DNA of 8,617 nucleotides from Verrucomicrobiota bacterium (GCA_003219345.1 QHOP01000139.1:1-8617), one strand, 5' to 3'. Counted from the first letter of the stretch, positions 1-6,969 are shown. Made by a program: numbers and translations. The notes: a model not told the origin generated them from the sequence alone.

Positions 1-19
1 GTAACCTCGAGACCCACCA

Positions 20-52
20 TGCCGGTTAATCGTGGTATCCGGCACGTTAGCC
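20..52 (+). repeat. Right end of an attC-like site, cut by the window edge
   Basis: The stretch ends in CGTTAGCC (45-52), close to the integron attC end box GTTRRRY, and lies 13 bases before the start of the first gene, where cassette genes normally begin. The partner arm would lie before base 1, so pairing cannot be tested. The call rests on the end box and position and on analogy with the complete sites further on. Confidence 0.35.
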
Positions 53-64
53 CTCATCAAGCGC

Positions 65-538
65 ATGAAATGCATCAGCCTCTTCATCCTTGCCACGATG
101 GCGATTCAGAGTTTCTGCCTTGCGGATGTCACGAAGCTTCCTGCCGATGACCAGAAGGTGTTGCGTGAAGTATCGCGCTTCCATGCGATTCATGGCGCGA
201 CGAACCTGCCACCGGTAGTTTTTGCGCTTTGTGCTGATAGCCGTGGCAGGCTCGCGGAGCCAGGACAGAAGTGGCAGGTCACGGATGCCATCACGGATGA
301 CAAGCTTCCCACCAAGCGTTTGCTTTGGGCTGTCACGGATGGCGATTATTATGTCGTGCATTATGAGCGTGGCGGGCGTGGACACAGCTTTCATGTTCTG
401 GTTACCAGGCTGAAGGTTGGTAAGAGCAAGCCCAGTTTTGTTTGGCGAGGCGTCGGTGGACAGCTCAAAGATTTCCGGGCGTTTCTTGATGCCGTCGCAA
501 GCAACAAGTTGGACGACACATTGGACTATGCCCATTGA
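65..538 (+). CDS. Putative secreted protein of unknown function
   Basis: This is a 157-residue protein starting at the ATG at 65. The frame is open from a GTG at 32, but that start would lie inside the preceding recombination-site end. Starting at 65 puts a lysine followed by a hydrophobic run (ISLFILATMAIQSFCLA) right at the N-terminus, a typical Sec signal peptide with probable cleavage after about residue 21. The mature part is polar, has no motif I recognise, and contains an aromatic stretch (DGDYYVVHYE) followed by a basic Gly/Arg patch. An export role is inferred only from the signal. No clear Shine-Dalgarno sequence is visible. It is the first of a run of small plus-strand genes separated by attC-like palindromes, so it was probably acquired as a cassette. 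I do not recognise the family. Confidence 0.7.
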   Translation: MKCISLFILATMAIQSFCLADVTKLPADDQKVLREVSRFHAIHGATNLPPVVFALCADSRGRLAEPGQKWQVTDAITDDKLPTKRLLWAVTDGDYYVVHYERGGRGHSFHVLVTRLKVGKSKPSFVWRGVGGQLKDFRAFLDAVASNKLDDTLDYAH

Positions 539-540
539 AC

Positions 541-667
541 AGGCCAACAACGCGCTGGAGGCAACAACAGCCGCTGCGCCGGGCAGTTGACCGTTTATGG
601 GAACTCGAACATCATTGTTGCACGCCGCGCCTTGCTCCGACGGCTGTGGCTGAGTTCTGGCGTAGGC
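541..667 (+). repeat. Eroded attC-like palindrome
   Basis: The left part contains GCGCTGGAG (550-558), the same 9-mer found in the clear site at 7491-7639 (read on the minus strand). It is followed by an ACAGCCG that pairs with CGGCTGT before the right end. The outer ends are GCCAAC and GTAGGC, both one step from the usual boxes. Arm pairing is poor apart from the 7-bp core, with several unpaired bases in the left arm. Its position is right for an attC site: directly after one small gene's stop (538) and before the next start (681). Confidence 0.35.
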
Positions 668-680
668 ATTTTGAGTTCAC

Positions 681-1091
681 ATGTTGGGAAACATTCCAGA
701 ATCCGATTGGCGTCACTTCAAGCTGGTCCACCAGGTGTTGCTGGAGCGCTTCTGTCAGCGGACGCTCGACGATTTGGGGGCCATGCTTCGTGCGAGGGAG
801 GGGAGTGCCCACGAGCAGCATCGCCGAGCGTACGAATTGCTAGTGGATCGCGACGAGGAGTTGGCGCGGGCATTCGATGATTTTCGTCGCTCGACGGCGG
901 TCATGCAGTTGGCGATCATGCGGAGGATGGGACTGCTTAGCGACGATGAGTTGAGCGTATTCTCCGAGCAGACCCAGAAGGTGGTCCGAGGAGTGGACTC
1001 GCTCCGAAGTGCCGGAGGCGCTGCACCGAATGGCGGCCCAGCGACCCCTCTGGGCAATTCGGGAGTCATGGAGGGGTCATCGGTGAGCTAA
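681..1091 (+). CDS. Small helical protein of unknown function
   Basis: This 136-residue protein starts at the ATG at 681; an in-frame stop at 672-674 rules out any upstream extension. The first 110 residues are charged and helix-forming (a segment beginning IPESDWRHFKLVHQVLLERF, then long E/R/D-rich stretches). There is no signal peptide or membrane segment, so a soluble cytoplasmic protein is likely. The last 25 or so residues are Gly/Pro/Ser-rich and look disordered. I have an impression of similar small hypothetical proteins in Planctomycetes and Verrucomicrobia but cannot name a family or function. The TAA stop is embedded in the palindrome GCTAACGTTAGC, the same stop/end-box fusion seen in the next gene, which supports cassette origin. 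Confidence 0.6.
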   Translation: MLGNIPESDWRHFKLVHQVLLERFCQRTLDDLGAMLRAREGSAHEQHRRAYELLVDRDEELARAFDDFRRSTAVMQLAIMRRMGLLSDDELSVFSEQTQKVVRGVDSLRSAGGAAPNGGPATPLGNSGVMEGSSVS

Positions 1092-1098
1092 CGTTAGC
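1087..1098. repeat. Collapsed attC-like site (bare end boxes)
   Basis: GCTAACGTTAGC is a perfect 12-base palindrome. It consists of the left end box of the site at 1453 (GCTAACG) fused directly to a CGTTAGC right box, with no arms or loop between. It contains the stop codon of the preceding gene (TAA, 1089-1091) and lies 15 bases before the next start codon. I infer a site that has lost its whole central part, or a fusion of two half-sites. Confidence 0.45.
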
Positions 1099-1112
1099 GC
1101 AAAGGAACATTT

Positions 1113-1457
1113 ATGGAAATCGCACACCATGCCCTGGAGTTGATAGAGGGGCCACCAGATCGAATTCGAGACGCGATTCGACAATGGCTTGCTGACACAG
1201 GCTTCAAGGTCAAATCATCGCCGTCGGACTTTTACGTCCGAGCGGAGCGCGGATCTGCAATGGGAGTCACGGACCGACAGACGGAGAGGATCATGGAGGT
1301 GATCATAAGAGGTTCGGGTAGCTTGACGGCAGTCTCTGTTTATCATCATACGGGGCGCATCGGGCCGATTGTCGGGGCGACGTTTGGCGGGTTGCTCAGT
1401 GATGAAGTCAATGCACTCTGGAAGTTTTTGCGCGAGACACCCGTTACAAGTCGCTAA
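1113..1457 (+). CDS. Small cassette-borne protein of unknown function
   Basis: This is a 114-residue protein starting at the ATG at 1113, with AAAGGA (1101-1106) six bases upstream as a plausible ribosome binding site, the best in the window. Residues 1-50 look alpha/beta (an acidic helix IRDAIRQWLAD, then strands). A glycine-rich apolar stretch near the C-terminus (GRIGPIVGATFGGLL, about residues 83-97) could be a loop or membrane-associating segment, though it is short for a true transmembrane helix. No catalytic motif is visible and I do not recognise the family. The stop TAA lies within GCTAACG, the first box of the attC-like palindrome at 1453-1550, exactly as expected for an integron cassette. 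Confidence 0.65.
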   Translation: MEIAHHALELIEGPPDRIRDAIRQWLADTGFKVKSSPSDFYVRAERGSAMGVTDRQTERIMEVIIRGSGSLTAVSVYHHTGRIGPIVGATFGGLLSDEVNALWKFLRETPVTSR

Positions 1458-1550
1458 CGTCGGTGCAGCGAACCGGAAGCCAGCCGGTTCGCCCAGACAC
1501 AAATCGAACGTCAGTGGCGGCTGGCTCCGGTCGCTGACCTTTCGTTAGGC
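1453..1550 (+). repeat. attC-like recombination site 1
   Basis: The outer boxes are GCTAACG (1453-1459) and GTTAGGC (1544-1550); the latter fits the attC consensus GTTRRRY exactly. The arms at 1462-1485 and 1519-1539 pair over 21 bp without mismatch once three single bases in the left arm (G1465, one A of 1471-1472, one A of 1477-1478) are left unpaired. Extrahelical bases on one arm are a known hallmark of attC sites, where they direct strand choice by the integrase. The unpaired bases lie in the arm next to the upstream gene's stop, so the site is oriented for plus-strand cassettes. A REP-like palindrome is the alternative. Confidence 0.75.
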
Positions 1551-1582
1551 TGCGCCTCACGTTCTTCAGCCACGCACTGAAA

Positions 1583-2041
1583 ATGACTGTCCAAGCTGCC
1601 CTCGTCTTTGTCCGCCGTCACGGCGTCGTTCTCGAGAGCGCCCGTGGGCCGGTGCCTAACCTCGCAGAGGCGGTCGCGGGCAACGCCATAAGCGGAAGTT
1701 GGTGGGGCCACGTCAAGGGCCGCGAGATCTTCTGGCTTACGCGCGCGGTGCGCGACTCAAGCGATGTCCTAGTGTGTCGGCTCGTGGGAGGCAAGGTGAC
1801 TTACGTGCATCGGCGCCTGTGGCCGGCCCTTGTGCGATTGGCGCCGGAGTTCAGCCGCGGTGCCGTCGCCGCGTTGCGCGAGGTTCACACGCCCAGCGGC
1901 AGGCACGTGTTGCGGGTCGTGCCATTCCCGCAGTGGGTGCCCCCGGAGGTCAAGCGTCAAGCGCGCCGGCTCAGTGAAGCGCAGGCGACCCGCGCGTTGC
2001 TTTCACGAACAGTCTTGGGCCGTTTCGGCTGCTCAAGATGA
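1583..2041 (+). CDS. Conserved hypothetical protein, GC-rich, WW/basic type
   Basis: This is a 152-residue protein starting at the ATG at 1583, 33 bases after the attC-like end box, as in a cassette. It carries compact conserved-looking stretches (ISGSWWGHVKGREIFWLTRA, then DVLVCRLVGGKVTYVHRRLW) that I remember from uncharacterised proteins in Actinobacteria and Proteobacteria; no function is known to me. It is strongly basic, has no signal peptide or membrane helix, and the C-terminal part (EVKRQARRLSEAQATRALL) is helical. The last 11 residues (RTVLGRFGCSR) look like an unrelated tail. The gene is visibly GC-richer than its neighbours, suggesting a different donor. Its stop is one base from the stop of the convergent nucleotidyltransferase remnant, and no attC-like site follows it. 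Confidence 0.65.
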   Translation: MTVQAALVFVRRHGVVLESARGPVPNLAEAVAGNAISGSWWGHVKGREIFWLTRAVRDSSDVLVCRLVGGKVTYVHRRLWPALVRLAPEFSRGAVAALREVHTPSGRHVLRVVPFPQWVPPEVKRQARRLSEAQATRALLSRTVLGRFGCSR

Positions 2042-2042
2042 C

Positions 2043-2506
2043 TCAATGAGAGTCGCGCGCCAGTTTCAACACAACTGGTTTGGCTCGTTCAAAGGCATCG
2101 CGCAATTCAGCCAGTTCAATCGGTTTCATTTGCGAAAACGCTTCAAGGAGTTGCGACTTAATGATGCGGTCGTGGAGAATGATGAATTCGGCATCCGCCA
2201 TGTCTTCTTCGTCGTTGCCTCGCATCATCTTCGTCAGAACGAGGTCAACCGTTGCCGGTCGGAACAGTTTTAGATGATTCAATTGCAGACGAGTGATGGG
2301 GACGATGTACTTCGTCCCAGTCGCGCCGCAGAAACACCGCGTTTTCCGGGAAAAGGTGCGTGATGTAAAGGCCCTCGGATTTGAACCGTTCGTTGACGGC
2401 GTCGCGCGCATCCCAAAATCGCAAGTCATCCGCCAGGGCCTGCACCTGGTCGTTGGGAATGATCGCATCCACGTCTTGCGTAGTTGCCGCTGCTGCTGGC
2501 GGATTA
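2043..2506 (-). pseudogene. Nucleotidyltransferase-like protein, truncated and frameshifted
   Basis: Two overlapping minus-strand frames together make one protein. The first part reads TTQDVDAIIPNDQVQALADD and on to FLRRDW. The frame is then lost near 2303-2310 by one extra base, and the second part resumes with KYIVPITRLQLNHLKLFRP and runs to the stop at 2043. The DVD and the LFRPATVDLVLTKMMRGN block fit DUF6036/AbiEii-like nucleotidyltransferases, some of which are toxins. The glycine-rich motif (GG or GS) that should stand before DVD is missing: TTQDVD follows almost directly on the upstream gene's natural stop at 2507, so about 40-50 N-terminal residues appear deleted. Without that motif the enzyme should be inactive. 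The family name is from memory. Confidence 0.6.
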
Positions 2507-3146
2507 TCAAAGCCCAGCCAGATAGCGCTTCGCCACGTAAAGGATGAGACGAACCTCATGGTCAAGAGCTTCGTCCAACGCGAGGTGCAAACGTTCCGGG
2601 TGGGCGGAAACCGAACTCATGCCGCAACAGGCTGGCGCGGGCGATCCACCGCGTGAACACGCCGACTCTCCCACGGTCAATTCCGGTCATTTCGACGAAG
2701 CGCGTGGGATGCGGCAATCTGTCGGCATCAATTTTTATGTTTGGCAGCCGGTCGAGCAAGGTTTGCCAGGAGGAATTCTCCGGCTCGAAACGGCGGCCAC
2801 ACAACGCAATGTAGCGGACAACGTCCGCGCAATTCTCCTGAACTGCCAGCGCCGCCGCGTCATCCGCCCGCACGTCTGGTGCGCCAAACAGCGCAGCCGC
2901 CAGCCGGATTTCCCTCGCGGAGGGACGAAGCGAAGGAACGATCAGTGCAATCGCCAGTTCGGTGTTGGAAAGCGGGACTTCGCCAAGCGGCGGAATGCGT
3001 GGGCCAAGATCGCGGTCGTAGTAATTGCATCCGCGCATCACCGCAAGCCGTTCCAAATCGAGCGGCAATGACAAACCCAGCCGCTGCACCTTGTCCATTA
3101 ATCGCGAGGCGATAGGTGATTGTTGTGTCTGTGTTGCCGTGCTCAT
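2507..3146 (-). pseudogene. Partner protein of the nucleotidyltransferase, C-terminal frameshift
   Basis: The ATG at 3146 is preferred over an in-frame TTG at 3155. The frame runs to a stop at 2562, ending FRPPGTFAPRVGRSS. Removing one C from the CCC run (near 2575-2582) would continue instead as RPPERLHLALDEALDHE to a TGA at 2507, which is more protein-like and ends where the nucleotidyltransferase remnant begins. I therefore read it as one gene of about 212 residues with a +1 frameshift near its end. It is soluble and helical, with a cysteine-bearing centre (VQENCADVVRYIALCGRRFE). I do not recognise the family. Direct coupling to a nucleotidyltransferase suggests the antitoxin-like member of an AbiE-like pair; this is inference from position only. 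Confidence 0.5.
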
Positions 3147-3178
3147 GCAATGCAAATTGCCTTAAAATCATGTTTTAG
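3147..3178 (-). promoter_or_regulatory. Possible operator/promoter region before the pair
   Basis: The 55-base gap upstream of the ATG at 3146 is AT-rich. It holds two inverted repeats: GCAAT-gcaa-ATTGC (3147-3160), directly against the start codon, and an imperfect CTTAAAATCATGTTTTAG (3161-3178). Autoregulated toxin-antitoxin operons often carry such repeats at this place. I see no convincing -35/-10 pair, so this remains a suggestion. Confidence 0.3.
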
Positions 3179-3201
3179 TAAACAGTCGCCTTTGTCTTTG
3201 T

Positions 3202-3822
3202 TCAGCATCTTCTGTATTTCTCGCGATGAACGAGCGCGGTCAGGACGGTATCGAGAATCAGATCAAGGTTTTTGCCCACATCCTCCGCCAGGAATCGCAG
3301 TACGAAATATCCGTTCTGTTGCAGCAGGGCATCTTTGCGCCGATCCCGGCGGTACGCTTCGGCGTCGGCCAGATGCTGCGCGCCGTCCAGCTCGATGACG
3401 ACGCCCGCCTCCGCGCACAGGAAATCCACCTCCATTCGTCCCCGGCTGTCAAAACAGATCGGCAACTCCACGTTAAGGCCAAAACGGCCCTTCGTTTCCG
3501 GCAATGTTTCCAGTCGGCGAAACAGGAACGCTTCGCTGGCGCTTCTGGCCCGATCTTTACCTTCGGCGGCGTATGGGGAGCGAGCGGCGTGGACGAAAAG
3601 ATTTGCCAGGGGAACATCCACCCCGTCGCGAATGAGCCGGCGAACAGTCGCGGCGTAATCCTTTTTCCATTCTGGATCAATGGGAAGCGGGACTTCGACC
3701 GGCCAACCGGGCAGAGCACTGGCCGGCAGCAGGATGCTGTAGCCGAGCGACTCATAGCCACGGCAGCGTTTGTCGAACATCCTGGAAAGCATGGGGACAT
3801 TCAAATCGGCATAATCGTAGAC
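3202..3822 (-). pseudogene. DUF559-type nuclease domain, C-terminal part of the TOTE helicase (out of frame)
   Basis: This frame takes over where the helicase frame is lost. The helicase reads EGKREVR then a nonsense tail, while this frame reads VYDYADLNVPMLSRMFDKRC, the natural continuation. Restoring one G at 3822-3823 (CGGTC to CGGGTC) joins them. About 100 residues of linker precede a DUF559/Vsr-like PD-(D/E)XK nuclease. Its visible active-site candidates are E in SEAFLFRRLE, D in MEVDFLC, E in VVIELDG and the following QH, then the usual RRDRRKDALLQQNGYFVLRF and DVGKN. The domain would cut DNA handled by the attached primase-helicase. An open frame extends upstream to 3891, but those residues are not homologous. 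If the shift is a sequencing error, this is the end of one protein of about 957 residues. Confidence 0.7.
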
Positions 3823-6077
3823 CGCACTTCGCGTTTGCCCTCGTGAAGACGATGCAGCCGTCCCACATACTGGGCTATGGTCCCCCGCCACGAAACTGGC
3901 AGGGCCAAAAACAGTGTATCCAGTCGCGGATCGTCAAATCCTTCGCCGATGTATTTTCCCGTCGCCAGGATCACGCGCCCGACAGACGGTGGAAGTTCTG
4001 CCAAATGCGCGAGGGCTGACTCCAATTCTTTTCTGCTTTGGCCACCCCGAAGCAAAACGAGATGGCGCGCATCGGGCGAAAGCCTTTCGGCGAGAAGCTG
4101 CAAGTGCTCGGTTCGTTCGGTCAGGACCAAAGGCGAACGCCCTTCGTTGATGGCGCTCACGACGTCGGCACAGATCATTCGGTTTCGCGCATCGTCCTTT
4201 TGCAAGGCTTCGTATAATTGATGAAACTCCTCGCGCGGACCTGAATCGGGCGCATGGATCGAACGAAAACCGGTTGGACGGACGAACACGTGATGTGTGA
4301 AAGGTCGTGCCGCTACCTGGTCCTTCGCGTCAACGCGATGGCGCATCGGACCGCATTGCATGAAGATGATCGGATGGTGACCGTCCTTGCGAGCAATCGT
4401 CGCGGATAAACCCGTGACGAACTTTGCTTTCGCGCGGCGGGCGACCAGTTCAAAACTGCGCGCCGAAAGATGGTGACATTCATCGACGATCAGATAGCCG
4501 TACTCTCCCACGCGATCATCCACCACTCCTTTGTGAACGAGGCTTTGCATGAGCGCGACATCCAACGTCCCAGTCAACTTTTTACGTCCACCTCCCAGTC
4601 TCCCGACTGTTTTCGCCGGCAAATTGAGGAAGGCGGACAAGCGTTCGATCCATTGTTCGAGGAGTTGCTGGCGGTGAACCAGAACCAAGGTATTGACACC
4701 GCGTTGCGCAATCAACCACGCTGCAACCACGGTTTTCCCAAACGCCGTCGTTGCGGCCAAAACCCCGATATCTTCTCGCAGCAGCGCGTCAGCGGCCCTT
4801 TGCTGGTCGGGGCGCAATGTGCCGGCAAAAGAAACATTCAATGGAATGCCGGCGCAACGTTCATCGCGGAGGACCGGTTGAATATTGAGAGACTCCAGAG
4901 TCTCCCGCACTTCATCCAGGCAACCTCGCGGAAGGCCAAAATGCTTCGGGTGATCTTCAGCGCAAGCAATGATTCTTGGCTTGTCATAGGTCGGAAGACG
5001 CATGGCCTGCGCGCGATAAAACTCCGGGTTTTGAAACGCTGCCAAACGCAATAGCCGATTGCGAAGCGCGGGCGGGAGGTTGTCTTTGGCGATATAAATT
5101 TGGTCACCAAGCACCAGCTCAAGTTTTGCCGGAAGCGGTCCGGGGATTGGCGGTTCCTTTCGGCGACGAGACGGCGGCGCAGTCCAGGGGTCGTCATCGT
5201 CTTCTTCTGCAGCGGCATTTCGTACTCCAATAATCCTTCCGTTTGATTCCGCATCGCGCACCAGGGCCTCGACTCGCGCCCGGCTGATTCGTCGCAGTGA
5301 AGCCAGAAACGCCCATTGATCGGCGTACGGTCTGAATTCGTTATCAAGAAACACCGTGTTGCCGCGTTGCCTCGCCGTTTTTTGCAGAGGGAGCGCAATC
5401 AAGTTTCCGAAACCACCCTTCGGCAAGGTGTCCTGGTTGGGAAACAACCGGTCATAAGAATGCAACCCGATTTCGGGACGAGATTCCATTGTCTCCGTCA
5501 GAATGTGTGATCCCAGCTTGCGCGCGAGACTGGCAGGAATGGCTTCTTCAAAAAAGAACCAGACATGGCCGCCGTTGCCGGACCGCGAACGCTCCAGCGC
5601 GGCGGGCACATCGAGTCGTTGGCAGGTTTCGAGAAAAGCTTCCGCATCCTGCTGCCAGCTTTCACGGTCGAAGTCCACCGCCAGGAAGAAACAGGTCTCG
5701 TCCAATAGCATCGCATACACGCCGATGACAAACTCGCGCCTCTGAACATCCCGCCCCGAAAGGTGCCAGCCGACCACTTCGTCGGTGATCTGATAAAAAC
5801 GGCGATTTGGGCAATCCACACACTTGATGCGAGGTTTTTCACAGACACCGCGAATCCACTCATTGGCGCAAGCCGGCGCATAGCCGGCCTTTCCGGTCTT
5901 CCGATTTTCGAAACGGCGCGGATAGACGTCTTCCCGGCCTCGGAAGAGAGATCGAAACAGCTTTATCTTGGCGTCGGGTGGAGAATCCTTTGTCACTGCG
6001 AGGCTCTGGTGATCTCGATCGCGCCCGTCCTGCGCCCAATCCCGGATTTCCTGCCTCAAGGGCTCGATTGTTTCCAT
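3801..6077 (-). CDS. TOTE conflict-system primase-helicase (frameshifted before its nuclease domain)
   Basis: This 758-residue frame starts at an ATG at 6077. Residues 36-275 form an archaeo-eukaryotic-type primase domain of the TOTE class: a zinc-binding set (C70, C79, C86, C89), catalytic aspartates in FLAVDFD (131-137), GGHVWFF (169-175) and FPNQDTLPKGGFGNLIALPL (212-231). After an acidic linker (EEDDDD, 291-296) comes a superfamily-2 helicase: ATTAFGKT as Walker A (442-449), VDECHH as DEAD-type box (531-536), GLSAT (556-560), ATGKYIGEGFDD (705-716) and QYVGRLHR (737-744). The last six residues follow a frameshift; the nuclease domain continues in another frame. Such proteins are known or proposed to act against invading DNA. 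Its start overlaps the recombinase remnant. No clear ribosome binding site is visible. Confidence 0.85.
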   Translation of the reverse strand: METIEPLRQEIRDWAQDGRDRDHQSLAVTKDSPPDAKIKLFRSLFRGREDVYPRRFENRKTGKAGYAPACANEWIRGVCEKPRIKCVDCPNRRFYQITDEVVGWHLSGRDVQRREFVIGVYAMLLDETCFFLAVDFDRESWQQDAEAFLETCQRLDVPAALERSRSGNGGHVWFFFEEAIPASLARKLGSHILTETMESRPEIGLHSYDRLFPNQDTLPKGGFGNLIALPLQKTARQRGNTVFLDNEFRPYADQWAFLASLRRISRARVEALVRDAESNGRIIGVRNAAAEEDDDDPWTAPPSRRRKEPPIPGPLPAKLELVLGDQIYIAKDNLPPALRNRLLRLAAFQNPEFYRAQAMRLPTYDKPRIIACAEDHPKHFGLPRGCLDEVRETLESLNIQPVLRDERCAGIPLNVSFAGTLRPDQQRAADALLREDIGVLAATTAFGKTVVAAWLIAQRGVNTLVLVHRQQLLEQWIERLSAFLNLPAKTVGRLGGGRKKLTGTLDVALMQSLVHKGVVDDRVGEYGYLIVDECHHLSARSFELVARRAKAKFVTGLSATIARKDGHHPIIFMQCGPMRHRVDAKDQVAARPFTHHVFVRPTGFRSIHAPDSGPREEFHQLYEALQKDDARNRMICADVVSAINEGRSPLVLTERTEHLQLLAERLSPDARHLVLLRGGQSRKELESALAHLAELPPSVGRVILATGKYIGEGFDDPRLDTLFLALPVSWRGTIAQYVGRLHRLHEGKREVRSTIMPI

Positions 6078-6089
6078 GCGCCGGAACTA

Positions 6090-6588
6090 TAATCCACCGG
6101 GAACAGCGCTGGCGAACTCGTTTCCGTTGGCGCCGTTTGGTCCCTTGCGTTGCCATCAACGGCAGCGCAGCCGCGTCCGTGTACGTTTTCATCGTCAGAC
6201 GCATATCGCTGTGGCGGGCCAGTTCCATCGTTTCACGCGGCGAAACACCCGCCCGTTGCAGCCGGGTGATGTAGGTCATGCGCAACGCATGGAAATCCAC
6301 CCGATAACCGCGTTCGTCCACCAGCGCAATACCCGCCGCCTTGAAGTCCGCGCGGATTGCCTTCATCGGCGGCACCCCACCGGGAAACAGCAAGGCTTCC
6401 GGCGTCAATTTTCCGGCAGCTTTCAGCCTTTGTAGTTCCTCCACCAGTTCGTGATGCAACGGGCGCGGCTGTTCCTTGCGGCTTTTGCTCTTGGCGGTCG
6501 GAACCATATAAAACGGATTGGCCACGTCCAAATAAAAATCGCTCCCATGGTATGCGGCGATTTTTGAGGCGAGCAGTTCGGCAAATGA
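6090..6588 (-). pseudogene. Tyrosine recombinase, C-terminal catalytic remnant
   Basis: The frame carries the second half of a phage-integrase-type domain: NPFYMVPTAKSKSRKEQPRP (beta hairpin and following region), then FHALRMTYITRLQRAGVSP with the HxxR catalytic pair, then ELARHSDMRLTMKTY with the conserved H and the nucleophilic tyrosine. The arm-binding N-terminus and the first catalytic arginine are missing: readable homology starts at about SDFYLD, and only some 16 further residues separate it from the TAG of the DUF1801 gene, with which it is in frame. A TTG at 6531 allows an open frame to 5860, but everything after about 6145 is non-homologous and overlaps the primase gene. It should be inactive. 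It is likely the relic of the element that brought the primase-helicase in. Confidence 0.7.
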
Positions 6589-6969
6589 CTATTTCTTCTT
6601 TTTCTTGGCCGCCATCTTCTCTTGGGTTTCCTTTAGCCGGAACTTTACGATCTTCCTAATCAAACTGAATGGGACTGGCTTATTGAGCGGGAATTGAACC
6701 GAACCCTTTGCGCTTTCGTAAGAAGACAACTCGTCCTTGAATTCTTGGATTGCGGACGGGGTCGGATAGAACCCTATGTGCTTCTGGAAGGCGGCAAAGT
6801 GTACCAGATTTCCATTCAGAACAAACGTCGGAATCTGATATTTAATCGCCTCCTCTGCATCAGGCGCGGCATTCTTAATAATGTCCCGTATTTCTTGGAG
6901 GATCTCTTGAACGTCTCGCGGAAAGCCAGCAATGTATTCGTCGATGTTCTTCGGCGGTGCAGTTTTCAT
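6589..6969 (-). CDS. DUF1801 / YdhG-like (iron-chaperone fold) protein
   Basis: This is a 126-residue protein starting at the ATG at 6969. It matches the DUF1801 pattern from start to end: NIDEYIAGFPRDVQEILQEI, then APDAEEAIKYQIPTFVLNG, then VHFAAFQKHIGFYPTP, then SVQFPLNKPVPFSLIRKIVKFR. Length and domain order are normal for the family, whose best-known members resemble the frataxin-like YdhG fold; the cellular role is poorly defined. The protein ends in five lysines (KMAAKKKKK). It sits 37 bases downstream of an attC-like site on the minus strand, which marks it as a cassette. No such site follows its stop, which instead abuts the recombinase remnant in the same frame. Confidence 0.85.
   Translation of the reverse strand: MKTAPPKNIDEYIAGFPRDVQEILQEIRDIIKNAAPDAEEAIKYQIPTFVLNGNLVHFAAFQKHIGFYPTPSAIQEFKDELSSYESAKGSVQFPLNKPVPFSLIRKIVKFRLKETQEKMAAKKKKK

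Noticed and set aside
528..590. 20-residue open frame overlapping the end of the first gene
   Set aside because: It is too short to support, has no ribosome binding site, and lies in the eroded attC-like region.
2544..3071. 175-residue plus-strand open frame
   Set aside because: It overlaps the nucleotidyltransferase partner on the other strand and reads like antisense coding (Arg/Gly/Gln-rich).
3226..3846. 206-residue plus-strand open frame
   Set aside because: It is the antisense shadow of the DUF559 nuclease region, whose minus-strand motifs are clear.
4470..5054. 194-residue plus-strand open frame
   Set aside because: It lies opposite the helicase domain; the sequence is low in recognisable motifs and the minus strand explains the stretch fully.
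5860..6090. Continuation of the recombinase frame over the primase start
   Set aside because: The residues after the catalytic tyrosine are Arg/Ser/Pro-rich without homology and overlap the well-supported primase frame.
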